Below are positions 1-8,180 of a stretch of DNA of 64,000 nt, one piece after another. The notes under the pieces were generated by a model, which ran no database searches, was not told the DNA's origin, and saw nothing but the letters and a program-made list of their open reading frames with translations. The position numbers were made by a program, and so were the translations under genes. This stretch comes from Oribacterium sp. WCC10. GTDB taxonomy: Bacteria > Bacillota > Clostridia > Lachnospirales > Lachnospiraceae. Numbering within the stretch: position 1 is the stretch's first letter; each line of letters begins with the position of its first letter. The stretch is taken from assembly GCF_900113415.1 (NCBI RefSeq), contig NZ_FOPH01000013.1:1-64000 (forward strand), read 5' to 3'.

Positions 1-198
1 TACGTTAATCGGAGTGTTACGGCGTGAAGGCTGATCACTGTACAATACTCGGAAAGGCTCTTCATCTATAGCTGGAAAAATATTTTCAGAAAAAAATTTA
101 GCCCATGATTTTTCAAGCATTTTTACTTCTCTTTGGGTTAAATTAGAAGTAGAATCAAACAAGCTGATTTGCTGAGATGAATTTGTTGCAAATGACAT
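1..198 (-). CDS. IS1182-family transposase, N-terminal part (runs off the window)
   Basis: The minus strand from 198 reads MSFATNSSQQISLFDS, then residues 29-48 MLEKSWAKFFSENIFPAIDE and ..LYSDQPSRRNTPINV, the typical N-terminus of IS1182/DUF772 transposases (helical lead followed by an R/S-P-x-N-T-P-I/V-N-V motif). A GGAGG ribosome binding site sits 7 bases before the ATG. Only 66 residues are in the window; the DDE catalytic core and the other IS end lie to the left, so completeness cannot be judged. No terminal inverted repeat was identified to the right of the gene. The repeat-rich spacer that follows (303-545) may include the IS end. Confidence 0.75.
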   Translation of the reverse strand, partial: MSFATNSSQQISLFDSTSNLTQREVKMLEKSWAKFFSENIFPAIDEEPFRVLYSDQPSRRNTPINV

Positions 199-302
199 AA
201 ACTATACCTCCAACAGATCCTATCTCTATTATACTATTTAGAAAAGGTAATGTATTAGGTTTTTAAGGTTCTAGCGCCCCATTTGTCGGGCGACTCATCA
301 TA

Positions 303-375
303 TGATGTAAGGATCAAAAGTACGAAATCACGTGCTTGCACGTTGATTTGAGACTTTATGACCCGCCCGAACACG
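303..375. repeat. Intergenic repeat B, copy 1
   Basis: Begins GATGTAAGGATCAAAA and contains a hairpin AAATCACGTGC-TT-GCACGTTGATTT. A second copy lies at 32060-32131 with the same hairpin core and the same GATGTAAGG left end. No coding capacity. It sits between the IS1182 transposase start and the 3' end of uxaC. Confidence 0.65.
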
Positions 376-436
376 AATAAAGTAGTCGTTTTGCACAGCA
401 AAAGGACCCAAGTTTGAATGTTCAGCAGCACATCTG

Positions 437-545
437 CCTTCGATTTTTAATCGAAGGAGCCACGCGGCTTTGAGCGCTTCAAAGGAATCTGTAAGGATTC
501 CTTCTCATTGCACACGAATATGTGCGTTTGTGCTGTACATCATAT
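437..545. repeat. Two hairpins and partial repeat A downstream of uxaC
   Basis: CCTTCGATT-TTT-AATCGAAGG (437-457) is a perfect hairpin; AAGGAATC-tgtaa-GATTCCTT follows at about 482-503; then a partial copy of repeat A (TGCACACGAATATGTGCG near 510-527). uxaC ends at 562 on the minus strand, so these hairpins may terminate it, but the T-runs on that strand are short. The rest of the 199-561 spacer shows no gene. Confidence 0.45.
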
Positions 546-561
546 TATCTATCCTAAGCTC

Positions 562-1977
562 TTAGCACTGCTCAAGATCAAATCCGAAATATCTTGCAGC
601 ATTGTTGTAAGATATGCCCTTGATGATGTCGCAAAGAGCCTTCTTGTCGTATGGATACTCGCCGTTCTCAACCCAACCACCTACGAGCTCGCAAAGGATA
701 CGACGGAAGTAGTCGTGACGTGTGTAGGAGAGGAATGAACGTGAGTCAGTAAGCATTCCGTTGAAGTTTCCAAGTGTTGACAGGTTAGCATAGTTGATGA
801 GCTGATCTGTCATGCCCTGCTTGTGATCATTGAACCACCATGCAGCACCCTGAGTGATACGGTTCTGTACAGGTGCCTTGCAGAAGCATCCTGTGATAGT
901 ATTGATGGTTGTGTTGTCACAAGGATTCAGTGAGTAAAGAATGGTCTTAGGAATTTCGTCGGTAGCAGAAAGAGCATTGAAGAATGCTGCAAGCTGGTCA
1001 GCAGGAGCATAGTTGTCAACCGCATCAAAACCTGTATCAGCGCCAAGCTTTCCATACATATCAGCATTGTTATCACGGATGCATCCGAAATGAATCTGGA
1101 ATACGAGATCTCTCTTGTTGTACTCCTTTGCAAGGAACTGCATCTCAGCTGTTCTGTACTTTGCGCACTCAAGATCTGTAAGCTTCTCGCCCTTAAGTCC
1201 CTTCTTTACAATCTCATCAACTTCAGCATCTGTAGCAGGAGCATACATAACATAGCGAAGAGCGTGGTCTGTAACCTTGCAGCCCATAGACTGGAAGAAA
1301 TCAAGACGATTCTTGAGAGCCTCCTTAAGTGATGCGAAATCCTTAACCTCTATACCTGATCTCTCAGAAAGCTTCTTCATGTATGAAGGGAACTCAGGCT
1401 TCTCGATATTTGTAACCTTGTCAGGTCTCCATGCAGGAAGAACCTGAACATCGAATGTAGGATCATCCTTTATCTTCTGATGCCACTCAAGTGTATCGAT
1501 AGGGTCATCTGTTGTGCAGATAAGGGTAACATTTGAAGCCTTGATAATGTTTCTTACAGACATGGACTTATCATGAAGCTTCTCATTACAGAGATTCCAA
1601 ACCTCTTCAGCTGTATCCCCGTTAAGGTAGCCCTGATATCCGAAATACTTGCGGAGTTCAAGATGAGACCAGTGATAAAGCGGATTTCCGATAAGCTTTG
1701 GCATAGTCTCTGCCCACTTCTGGAACTTCTCACGATCTGACTTGTCACCTGTGATATACTCCTCAGGAACACCGTTTGTTCTCATCTGTCTCCACTTGTA
1801 GTGGTCACCGCCAAGCCATACCTGGAAAATGTTATCGAACTGACGATCCTCAGCAATCTCCTGTGGGTTGATATGACAGTGATAGTCGAGAATAGGAGCA
1901 TTCTCAGCATAATCGTGATAAAGCTGCTTTGCTACATCTGTTGAAAGCAGAAAGTCCTTGTCCATAAATGGTTTCAT
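562..1977 (-). CDS. uxaC: Glucuronate (uronate) isomerase
   Basis: 471 residues, full length for UxaC. It isomerises D-glucuronate to D-fructuronate and D-galacturonate to D-tagaturonate in the cytoplasm, the first step of hexuronate breakdown. The amidohydrolase-fold metal site is visible as DYHCHINPQE (His33, His35), followed by the family-typical WLGGDHYKWRQMRTNGV. A GGAGG site precedes the ATG. It lies downstream of a LacI-type regulator on the same strand, and a PfkB sugar kinase is divergent from both, which fits a uronate to KDG to KDG-6-phosphate route. An operator-like AACCGGTTAC (2133-2142) in the spacer before it suggests that it has its own regulated promoter. Confidence 0.95.
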   Translation of the reverse strand: MKPFMDKDFLLSTDVAKQLYHDYAENAPILDYHCHINPQEIAEDRQFDNIFQVWLGGDHYKWRQMRTNGVPEEYITGDKSDREKFQKWAETMPKLIGNPLYHWSHLELRKYFGYQGYLNGDTAEEVWNLCNEKLHDKSMSVRNIIKASNVTLICTTDDPIDTLEWHQKIKDDPTFDVQVLPAWRPDKVTNIEKPEFPSYMKKLSERSGIEVKDFASLKEALKNRLDFFQSMGCKVTDHALRYVMYAPATDAEVDEIVKKGLKGEKLTDLECAKYRTAEMQFLAKEYNKRDLVFQIHFGCIRDNNADMYGKLGADTGFDAVDNYAPADQLAAFFNALSATDEIPKTILYSLNPCDNTTINTITGCFCKAPVQNRITQGAAWWFNDHKQGMTDQLINYANLSTLGNFNGMLTDSRSFLSYTRHDYFRRILCELVGGWVENGEYPYDKKALCDIIKGISYNNAARYFGFDLEQC

Positions 1978-2000
1978 TTTGAATTACCTCCATACTTTTT

Positions 2001-2038
2001 GCGCCGGCTAATGTTTTTATGTTCACATTAGCTGACGC
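2001..2038. promoter_or_regulatory. Hairpin in the uxaC leader
   Basis: GCGCCGGCTAATGT (2001-2014) faces ACATTAGCTGACGC (2025-2038), a 14-bp stem with two mismatches and a 10-nt loop, immediately upstream of the uxaC ribosome binding site. It could be an mRNA-stabilising or attenuating stem; function is inference. Confidence 0.5.
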
Positions 2039-2132
2039 CGTGTGTCTATTATTAAATTTGGGCGATGCAAGCTCATTGAAATCACAAAACCTAAAACCTA
2101 ACTGATTCATGAAAATCGCATCTTTATATTTG

Positions 2133-2142
2133 AACCGGTTAC
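2133..2142. promoter_or_regulatory. LacI-type operator-like site before uxaC
   Basis: AACCGGTTAC matches 9 of 10 bases of AACCGCTTAC inside the stronger site at 3346-3359. Both have the central CpG common in LacI-family operators. It lies between the lacI-type stop codon (2149) and uxaC. Confidence 0.45.
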
Positions 2143-2148
2143 CCGATA

Positions 2149-3177
2149 TCAAAATCTTGTTGTCTGTCTCTTTACGAGATGAGTCTTTACCACAGTCTTG
2201 CCGGGTAAAGAAACAGGTACTGCTTCTCCATTTTCATCCATTGGCGGATTCAAAAGTTTCATAAGAGACTTACATGTCTTTGAACAAAGCTCCTGAAGCT
2301 TCGCATCCACACTTGTAAGCTCCGGTGTGGAAGCTTCTGCAAGCTTGGAGTTATTGTAGCTGACTATCTGTATATCCTCAGGGATATTAAGGCCCTGACG
2401 GGTGGCAAATTTAACCGCACCGACGCCTGATGTGTCAGATGATGCGATGATGGAATCAAATGGTTCCTTTTCATATTCCTTCTGAAGAAGATCCGCAATA
2501 TCGGAATAGTCCTTCTTTCCCTTGACTATGCGAAGGTTTTCCTCCGGAATGCCGCACTTTTTAGCTCCGGCTCTGATGCCTTCGATCTTCTGACGCCCCG
2601 AAAAACTGTCACTGGAATATACATATATGATCTTTTGGGCTCCGGACTCATGAAGCTGTATAAATGCATCCTTCATGCCGCCTTTATCATCACTGATGAT
2701 AGAGTAAACATTGTCACCCTCGATAAATCCGTTAACAAGCATGACAGGATGTTCCTTCGCCCCGTCAATGATGTACTGATCATCCGCAGGATTCGGCTCT
2801 ACATACTTTGAACCGGCCAGAATAAATGCATCCACCTGTCTTGACTTGAGAAGTTCAAAGCTCTGCTTTTTTGTCTCGAGATCATAACCTGTACAGCAGA
2901 GAATAGAGTTGTAGCCATTCTTTCTGAGTTCCGTCTCAAGATAGTAGATGGCATTGGCAAGGTAAATATCTGATGAGTCTGAGCACATGATGCCGATGGT
3001 CTTCATGGAACCACGGCCAAGACCTCTGGCATATGCATTTGGCGTATAACCGTACTCATCAATAACGTCCATGACTTTCTTTCTTGTCTTTTCAGAAACA
3101 TTGTCCGCGCCGTTTATAACGCGTGAGACAGAGGCGATAGAAACACCCGCTGCCTTTGAAATGTCGTAAATATTCAT
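2149..3177 (-). CDS. LacI-family transcriptional regulator
   Basis: 342 residues, normal for LacI/GalR proteins. The N-terminal HTH (residues 2-23, NIYDISKAAGVSIASVSRVI) and hinge helix (TPNAYARGLG) are followed by a periplasmic-binding-protein-like effector domain. It sits just upstream of uxaC and divergent from the PfkB kinase gene, so it most likely represses or activates the hexuronate genes with a uronate or KDG derivative as effector (inference). An AAGGA ribosome binding site precedes the ATG. Matching operator-like palindromes occur in the divergent promoter region and before uxaC. Confidence 0.92.
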   Translation of the reverse strand: MNIYDISKAAGVSIASVSRVINGADNVSEKTRKKVMDVIDEYGYTPNAYARGLGRGSMKTIGIMCSDSSDIYLANAIYYLETELRKNGYNSILCCTGYDLETKKQSFELLKSRQVDAFILAGSKYVEPNPADDQYIIDGAKEHPVMLVNGFIEGDNVYSIISDDKGGMKDAFIQLHESGAQKIIYVYSSDSFSGRQKIEGIRAGAKKCGIPEENLRIVKGKKDYSDIADLLQKEYEKEPFDSIIASSDTSGVGAVKFATRQGLNIPEDIQIVSYNNSKLAEASTPELTSVDAKLQELCSKTCKSLMKLLNPPMDENGEAVPVSLPGKTVVKTHLVKRQTTRF

Positions 3178-3240
3178 TTTATTTAAATCCTTTTTATGTT
3201 ACGTGGCTTACCTGACTGTACCCACATGCGTTCCGCCCGG

Positions 3241-3269
3241 TTCACGCCGGTTCTGATAGCCGGTGTGAA
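3241..3269. promoter_or_regulatory. Inverted repeat in the divergent intergenic region
   Basis: TTCACGCCGG (3241-3250) and CCGGTGTGAA (3260-3269) form a 10-bp near-perfect inverted repeat between the LacI regulator and the kinase gene. It could be a leader hairpin of the regulator mRNA or a further binding site; no T-tract of terminator quality follows. Confidence 0.4.
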
Positions 3270-3345
3270 TTTTGATTCGCAAAACAGTTTTCCAAAGAAA
3301 AACTGCCATATCGCTACGAAATCCGCTTAATGTGGATCCTCACGC

Positions 3346-3359
3346 TGTAACCGCTTACA
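3346..3359. promoter_or_regulatory. LacI-family operator candidate
   Basis: TGTAACCGCTTACA has symmetric TGTAA/TTACA arms around a central CG, the form of LacI/CcpA-class operators. It abuts the -35 element of the kinase promoter, and a related site lies before uxaC. Confidence 0.6.
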
Positions 3360-3360
3360 T

Positions 3361-3389
3361 TTGACTTGATTATAACCAACTCGTGTTAT
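3361..3389 (+). promoter_or_regulatory. Sigma-A-type promoter for the kinase gene
   Basis: TTGACT (3361-3366), a 17-bp spacer and TGTTAT (3384-3389), directly next to the operator candidate. Confidence 0.5.
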
Positions 3390-3451
3390 AAAATCAATGC
3401 ATTAGCGAAATTTTGAAAAAAGAGTTTTTCAAACAAAAGAGGAGCAGAATC

Positions 3452-4483
3452 ATGAATTTTCCAAATCGTTCTTTTGACCTTGTTACCATGGGACAGCTCA
3501 TGCTGAGACTATCACCTCCCGGCAATGAACGTATAGCAAGAAGTGATATATTTGAGAAAAATGTAGGCGGTGCAGAGCTTAATGTTGCCGTCGGAGCATC
3601 ACTTCTCGGACTCCACACAGGCATCATCTCCAAGCTGCCTTCTCATGATCTCGGTCAGTTCATGAAAGGAACCATCAGAAGCTATGGCGTTTCTGATGAC
3701 TTTTTCATCTATGACAATTCACCGGAAGCAAGAGTAGCCGTCTACTTCTATGAGTACGGAGCTTACCCTCGTAAACCTCAGGTCATCTATGACAGACGTA
3801 ATTCCAGCTTCTTTTCCATTACACCTGACGAGATAAATCCGGAAGTTTATAAGAATACCAAATGTTTCCATACATCAGGCATCACGCTGGCGCTTTCACC
3901 GGAGATACGAAAGACTTCAATAGAAGCCATAAAGAAATTCAAGGAGAACGGTACACTTATATCATTTGATGTAAATTTCCGTGGAAATCTCTGGACAGGT
4001 GATGAAGCAAGAGAAACGATAGAAGAGATACTTCCTTATGTAGATGTTTTCTTCTGCTCTGAGTCTACAGCTCAGCTCACATTCAATAAGACAGGCTCAT
4101 GTCACGACATGATCAGAAGTTTCACAAAGGACTATCCGATAAAGGCTGTCTTTGCTACTCAGAGAACAGTTCACAGTCCTAAATGTCATGACTTTGGTTC
4201 TCTCGCTTATGATGCTGAGAAAGATATGTTCTTCGAGGAGCCGCCATACGAGAATATCGATGTAGTAGACAGAATCGGTTCCGGAGATTCATATATATCA
4301 GGCGCACTTTACGGACTTATCAGTTCAGGCGGCAACGTACAGGAAGCAGTGAAGTATGGTAATGCCACATCTGCCATGAAGAACACTATTCCCGGTGATC
4401 TTCCTCAGAGCAATCTGAAGGAGATAGATGCCGTAATCGAGGATCACTACTCAACAGGTTTCCACAGTGAGATGAACAGATGA
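3452..4483 (+). CDS. PfkB-family sugar kinase, 2-keto-3-deoxygluconate kinase-like
   Basis: 343 residues from the ATG at 3452, which has a good GAGGAG site; a longer reading from 3413 lacks one. The ribokinase fold is shown by the N-terminal VTMGQLMLRLSPPG, the GGAELNVAVGASLLG substrate motif and the C-terminal anion hole IGSGDSYISGALYG, which carries the catalytic Asp. The usual GAGD is GSGD here. The protein resembles KdgK-type kinases that phosphorylate KDG to KDG-6-phosphate. Divergence from uxaC and its regulator supports KDG as substrate, but a fructuronate-derived or other sugar is possible. KDPG aldolase and the mannonate enzymes are not in the window. Confidence 0.8.
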   Translation: MNFPNRSFDLVTMGQLMLRLSPPGNERIARSDIFEKNVGGAELNVAVGASLLGLHTGIISKLPSHDLGQFMKGTIRSYGVSDDFFIYDNSPEARVAVYFYEYGAYPRKPQVIYDRRNSSFFSITPDEINPEVYKNTKCFHTSGITLALSPEIRKTSIEAIKKFKENGTLISFDVNFRGNLWTGDEARETIEEILPYVDVFFCSESTAQLTFNKTGSCHDMIRSFTKDYPIKAVFATQRTVHSPKCHDFGSLAYDAEKDMFFEEPPYENIDVVDRIGSGDSYISGALYGLISSGGNVQEAVKYGNATSAMKNTIPGDLPQSNLKEIDAVIEDHYSTGFHSEMNR

Positions 4484-4542
4484 TTCATTTGCTCATAAAT
4501 GATTAGCAGAATTTTATAAAACATTGTCAGAGGGGGACAAGT

Positions 4543-5424
4543 ATGAAAATCAAAAAGAGAATAGTTACAGGAACTGCATTGGCATTGACTGCATTGGCAT
4601 TATGCTCATGCGGAAGTTCACAAACACCGGAAGCAACCACAGTAGCCAAAGCGGAATCTGAAAATGCAGAAACTACTGCAGCTGAGACAACAGCAGCTGT
4701 GAAGGAAACAGAGTCATCTTTAGTTGTTTATGAAAGTAAGGACGGCTGGTCAGTAAAGTATGACAAGGATCACTTCACCGTAAACGAGGGAAATGGCCTC
4801 ACAAACTTTGTCTATACCGGAGAATCCTCAGGATCTGATCTTGTGGAGATAAGCTATATCAAGGACAAGCAGCCCGAAGAAGTTCTCGGAGAAATCACAG
4901 AATCCTGGGGAGATCCTGATAAAGTATCAATATTTGAAAGTTTCTTCCCCGGAACTTCCGATAAATGGGGTTACTGGCGCACGCTCGATGGCACAGATAC
5001 CGGTTCAGGTCTTAACGAAACAGTCATCGCCGGAGAGTATAACGGAGGTGTCCTTCTTTTTGATATTACAACTCATGTCGAGAAAGGTGAGGATACATCT
5101 GTAAGCGATTATATCTCTGACATCATCAACTCCATATCCTATGATGACTTCAAGCCACAGACCATGTATGAATACGTGCCCGGCAAATACACCATGACTT
5201 ATGAGGACGAACTTGATGGAAATAAGGTGTCTTGCGAGTACTCTGTAACACTCAACGAGGATCACACAGGAATCCTCAGCATACAGGATGATATAGAGGT
5301 TCTCTGGGGAAGCAGTGAGTTCATCCCTACTTCCGGCGGTGACAAGATTGAATACACCATCGAGGGCGATAACCTGATGTTGAATCAGGACGGAGAGTGG
5401 ATTACATTTACAAAGGAGTCCTGA
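4543..5424 (+). CDS. Predicted lipoprotein, function unknown
   Basis: 293 residues. A signal peptide with lysines, a hydrophobic stretch of TALALTALALCSC and a Cys followed by GSS form a lipobox, so the protein is likely anchored outside the membrane. A Thr/Glu/Ala-rich linker (residues 26-58) precedes a folded region with many aromatic residues (WSVKYDKDHFTVNEG, DKWGYWRTLDGTD) and a C-terminal beta-rich part (YEYVPGKYTMTYEDEL). I do not recognise a family. A GAGGGGG ribosome binding site precedes the ATG. It is the last gene before the T-box leader and has no clear functional link to either neighbour. Confidence 0.8.
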   Translation: MKIKKRIVTGTALALTALALCSCGSSQTPEATTVAKAESENAETTAAETTAAVKETESSLVVYESKDGWSVKYDKDHFTVNEGNGLTNFVYTGESSGSDLVEISYIKDKQPEEVLGEITESWGDPDKVSIFESFFPGTSDKWGYWRTLDGTDTGSGLNETVIAGEYNGGVLLFDITTHVEKGEDTSVSDYISDIINSISYDDFKPQTMYEYVPGKYTMTYEDELDGNKVSCEYSVTLNEDHTGILSIQDDIEVLWGSSEFIPTSGGDKIEYTIEGDNLMLNQDGEWITFTKES

Positions 5425-5450
5425 TTCAAGCAAAAATATTCAGTCCGGTG

Positions 5451-5479
5451 TTGACACAATCGATTTAACGTGCTAAAGT
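5451..5479 (+). promoter_or_regulatory. Promoter of the T-box leader
   Basis: TTGACA (5451-5456), 17-bp spacer, TAAAGT (5474-5479) with a TG one base upstream (extended -10). Confidence 0.6.
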
Positions 5480-5489
5480 ACCTTTAAAT

Positions 5490-5782
5490 TAATAACAAAA
5501 ACCGATGACAGAGAGAAGTAGTTTATCTTTATCGTTCCAGAGAGCTGCAGGTGGTGGGATTGCAGTATGTGCGGATAAGTGAATGGCCTCTGGAGGGTGC
5601 TCAGAAAGACATTATCGTTTATTATCGAAGTCAAGTATGCGGCAACGGGTTCTGCACCGTTATCAGGCAGCACATATGCTGGTATGTGAAGAGTGACCTT
5701 TTTTATGAAGGTAATATGAGTGGTACCACGGATTTATATATTCGCCTCATGTCGGGAGCAATCCTGACATGAGGCTTTTTTG
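5490..5782 (+). ncRNA. T-box riboswitch leader, tryptophan (UGG) specifier
   Basis: The order of elements is that of a class I T-box. A stem I start with CAGAGAGCTGCAGG and a GGTGG/GGGATTGCAG arm is followed by a specifier loop GTGAATGGCCTCTGGAG whose codon-like triplet is TGG at 5584-5586. The T-box sequence GAGTGGTACCACGG lies at 5718-5731, and a terminator stem GCCTCATGTC/GACATGAGGC with six Ts at 5744-5780. The TGG triplet implies binding of uncharged tRNA-Trp and readthrough on tryptophan shortage. The importer genes that follow match the trpXYZ group known to carry Trp T-boxes in Firmicutes. An apparent reading frame at 5551-5772 lies inside this RNA and is not a gene. Confidence 0.88.
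5744..5780 (+). terminator. T-box-controlled terminator
   Basis: 10-bp perfect stem GCCTCATGTC/GACATGAGGC and a T-run; mutually exclusive with the antiterminator that contains the T-box sequence at 5718-5731. Confidence 0.85.
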
Positions 5783-5794
5783 TGTATAAGTCCT

Positions 5795-5853
5795 GTATCA
5801 GATGTCTGTAAATACTGCAAGCCGGCTTGCAAGTATTTACAGACATCTGATAC
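5795..5853. repeat. 59-bp near-perfect palindrome between T-box and trpX
   Basis: The 29-base left arm starting GTATCAGATGTCTGTAAATA is repeated, inverted, in a 30-base right arm; the only difference is one extra base near the centre (GCAAGCCGGCTTGC). It can form an almost loop-free hairpin in the readthrough transcript. It is not part of the T-box fold. From here to the trpX ribosome binding site (about 165 bases) nothing else is recognised. Confidence 0.8.
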
Positions 5854-6025
5854 GACAACAGAAATCGAGAATAAGCACGATAGCGCGGATTCAAAATTCC
5901 TGTCAGGATTGCGAGAGTTGCGCAAAAACGAAGCATTCCGCAGGACTTATACCAATTCAGTATCACATGGCTCCAGTAAAAACGAATCATTACAAATTGA
6001 CGTAACATAATTGGAGGAAAAACAA

Positions 6026-7126
6026 ATGAAGAAACAGTTAATCGCAGCATCTATGGCAACTTTTATGGCAGCATCACTTATGGCTTGCGGCGGAAGTTCA
6101 GCACCTGCATCCACAACAGCAGCCGCTGAAACTACAGCAGCTTCAACAGAGAAATCCGCTGCAGATTCCACAGACAGGAAAGAGTATAAAGTCGGTATCG
6201 TCCTTTTCATGGATCATCCGTCACTCAATCAGATAAAGGATAATGTTGCTTCTGAGCTCGATAGACTTTCAGCTGATATGAATGTCAACTTCAACTATTC
6301 AGACTACACATTCAACGGACAGGGCGATGCAACAGTTCTCAATCAGATTGCAAGCGAGCTTATATCTGACGAAGTAGATGTTATCATCCCTATCGCAACA
6401 CCGGCTGCACAGGTTGTTCAGGCCGCAGTAGAAGATAAGGCCATCCCTGTTGTATTCTCTGCAGTTTCAGATCCGGTTTCTGCAAATCTTGTTTCTTCAA
6501 TGGAGACTCCGGGTGCCAACATTACCGGAACCTCAGATGCCCTCAATACAAATGCCATCATGGATCTCATGTTTGCAGTAAATCCTGACACAGACTATGT
6601 CGGTCTCCTTTACTCAAATTCAGAGGATTCTTCTAAGCAGCCTATCGCTGATGCCAAGAAGTATCTTGATGATAAGGGTATCAAGTACATCGAAAAGACC
6701 GGTACAAAAACTGATGAAGTTCAGGCAGCAGCTGATGCACTTGTTGCAGAGGGTGTTGATGCGGTATTCACACCTACAGACAATACTATCCAGCAGGCTG
6801 AACTTGGAATCTACGAGAAGTTCCAGGATGCAAAGATAGCACACTACGCAGGCGCTGACAGCTTTGCTCTTAACGGTGCATTTATGGGCTATGGCGTTGA
6901 TTATTCATATCTCGGTGTTGCTACAGCAGACATGGTTGCTGACATACTTGTAAACGGCAAGGACGTTTCTACAACATCCGTGCAGACATTTGACAACGGT
7001 ATCGCCACCATCAATACAGATACCTGCGAAGTTCTCGGTCTCAGCCTTGATGATGTGAAGAAAGCCATTGAGCCTCTCTGCACACAGATCGTTGAAACAA
7101 AGACTGAGAAAGAATTCTCAAAGTAA
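6026..7126 (+). CDS. trpX: ABC importer substrate-binding lipoprotein (TrpX-type)
   Basis: 366 residues from the ATG at 6026, chosen because GGAGG is 8 bases upstream; the reading extends 5 codons further. The signal peptide ends in a lipobox LMAC-GGSS, followed by a Thr/Ala/Glu linker, then the ABC_sub_bind fold (YKVGIVLFMDHPSLNQIKDN, the repeated ASELISDEVDVIIPIATPAAQ and VFTPTDNTIQQ). The family binds amino-acid-like ligands outside the cell. The Trp T-box upstream and the permease and ATPase downstream make it a predicted tryptophan importer; the substrate rests on the regulation and is not proven by the protein sequence. Confidence 0.85.
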   Translation: MKKQLIAASMATFMAASLMACGGSSAPASTTAAAETTAASTEKSAADSTDRKEYKVGIVLFMDHPSLNQIKDNVASELDRLSADMNVNFNYSDYTFNGQGDATVLNQIASELISDEVDVIIPIATPAAQVVQAAVEDKAIPVVFSAVSDPVSANLVSSMETPGANITGTSDALNTNAIMDLMFAVNPDTDYVGLLYSNSEDSSKQPIADAKKYLDDKGIKYIEKTGTKTDEVQAAADALVAEGVDAVFTPTDNTIQQAELGIYEKFQDAKIAHYAGADSFALNGAFMGYGVDYSYLGVATADMVADILVNGKDVSTTSVQTFDNGIATINTDTCEVLGLSLDDVKKAIEPLCTQIVETKTEKEFSK

Positions 7127-7146
7127 ATTTTCAGGAGGAAATTCCA

Positions 7147-8100
7147 TTGACTGGCTTCTTAACAGCAGGCATAATCCGCACCGCACTTGAGGTGGGACTC
7201 ATATATTCACTTGTTGCACTTTCACTGTTCATCAGTTATTCGATTCTTAATATCTGCGATCTTTCAACTGATGGTTGCTATACTCTGGGCTGCGCCGTGG
7301 GTGCCATCATCACCATCGCAGGGCACCCGTTCCTTGCCATACCTGCCGCCATGCTTGCGGGTATTTGTTCCGGATTTGTAACAGCACTTCTCCAGACGAA
7401 GTTTGGAGTGGAAAGCATTCTCGCCGGAATCATTGTAAATACCGGCCTGTATACAGTGAATCTCGCCGTCATGGGATTCAGTTCCAATGTCTCTATCTTT
7501 GGCACCAATACCATCTTTTCTCTTTTCAAAGGATTGAGTGATTCAAGCTTCTGGAAGGACTGGTCAGCTCTTATCCTTTTGGCAGTCATAGTTGTAATCA
7601 TTTGTGCCATCATCAAGTGGTTCCTTGGAACAACTCTTGGTCTATCCATCCGTGCGACAGGAGACAGCCCTGCCATGGTCAGAGCTTCTTCCATCAACCC
7701 TATATTCACGACCACAGTAGGACTTTGTTTTTCCAATTCACTTACCGGTCTCGCAGGCTGTCTCATAGGTCAGTACAACAAAACCTGTGACATTAATCTC
7801 GGAACAGGTATGGTTACCATCGCGCTGGCATCTCTTGTGATAGGTGAGACTCTCTGCGGTAAGAAAAAGATGATGTTCAGAATCTTCGGCATGGTCATCG
7901 GTTCATGCTTTTACAGATTCATCATTTCCATCGCACTTCGTCTTAATGTTCCTACCGAGGCATTTAAACTTGTATCAGCAGTTATCGTTGCCATCGCCAT
8001 CGCAGCACCACGCGCAAAACAGCTCATCGAGTTTAAGCAAAAACAGCTCAGTGCCATGCAGGAAAGAAAAGCCCTGAGAGGAGGTAAGGCAAATGCCTGA
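7147..8100 (+). CDS. trpY: ABC importer permease (TrpY-type)
   Basis: 317 residues starting with TTG at 7147, 7 bases after AGGAGG and 20 bases after the trpX stop. It has about eight to nine hydrophobic segments and the BPD_transp_2 family motifs (ISYSILNICDLSTDGCYTLG near residues 24-43, and GLSIRATGDSPAMVRASSIN). It forms the membrane channel of the importer with the neighbouring lipoprotein and ATPase. The same organisation recurs at 36.4-39.5 kb with clearly related proteins. Confidence 0.85.
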   Translation: MTGFLTAGIIRTALEVGLIYSLVALSLFISYSILNICDLSTDGCYTLGCAVGAIITIAGHPFLAIPAAMLAGICSGFVTALLQTKFGVESILAGIIVNTGLYTVNLAVMGFSSNVSIFGTNTIFSLFKGLSDSSFWKDWSALILLAVIVVIICAIIKWFLGTTLGLSIRATGDSPAMVRASSINPIFTTTVGLCFSNSLTGLAGCLIGQYNKTCDINLGTGMVTIALASLVIGETLCGKKKMMFRIFGMVIGSCFYRFIISIALRLNVPTEAFKLVSAVIVAIAIAAPRAKQLIEFKQKQLSAMQERKALRGGKANA

Positions 8101-8180
8101 TATTGCACACACCTTCATCTCCCAAAACAGACATACCTGCTCTGTAAACAATTTGAGCACTTTATCAGGAGGCAGAGCAA

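Noticed and set aside
5551-5772. 73-residue open frame upstream of trpX
   Set aside because: It lies entirely inside the T-box RNA, covers the specifier and terminator, and has no ribosome binding site.
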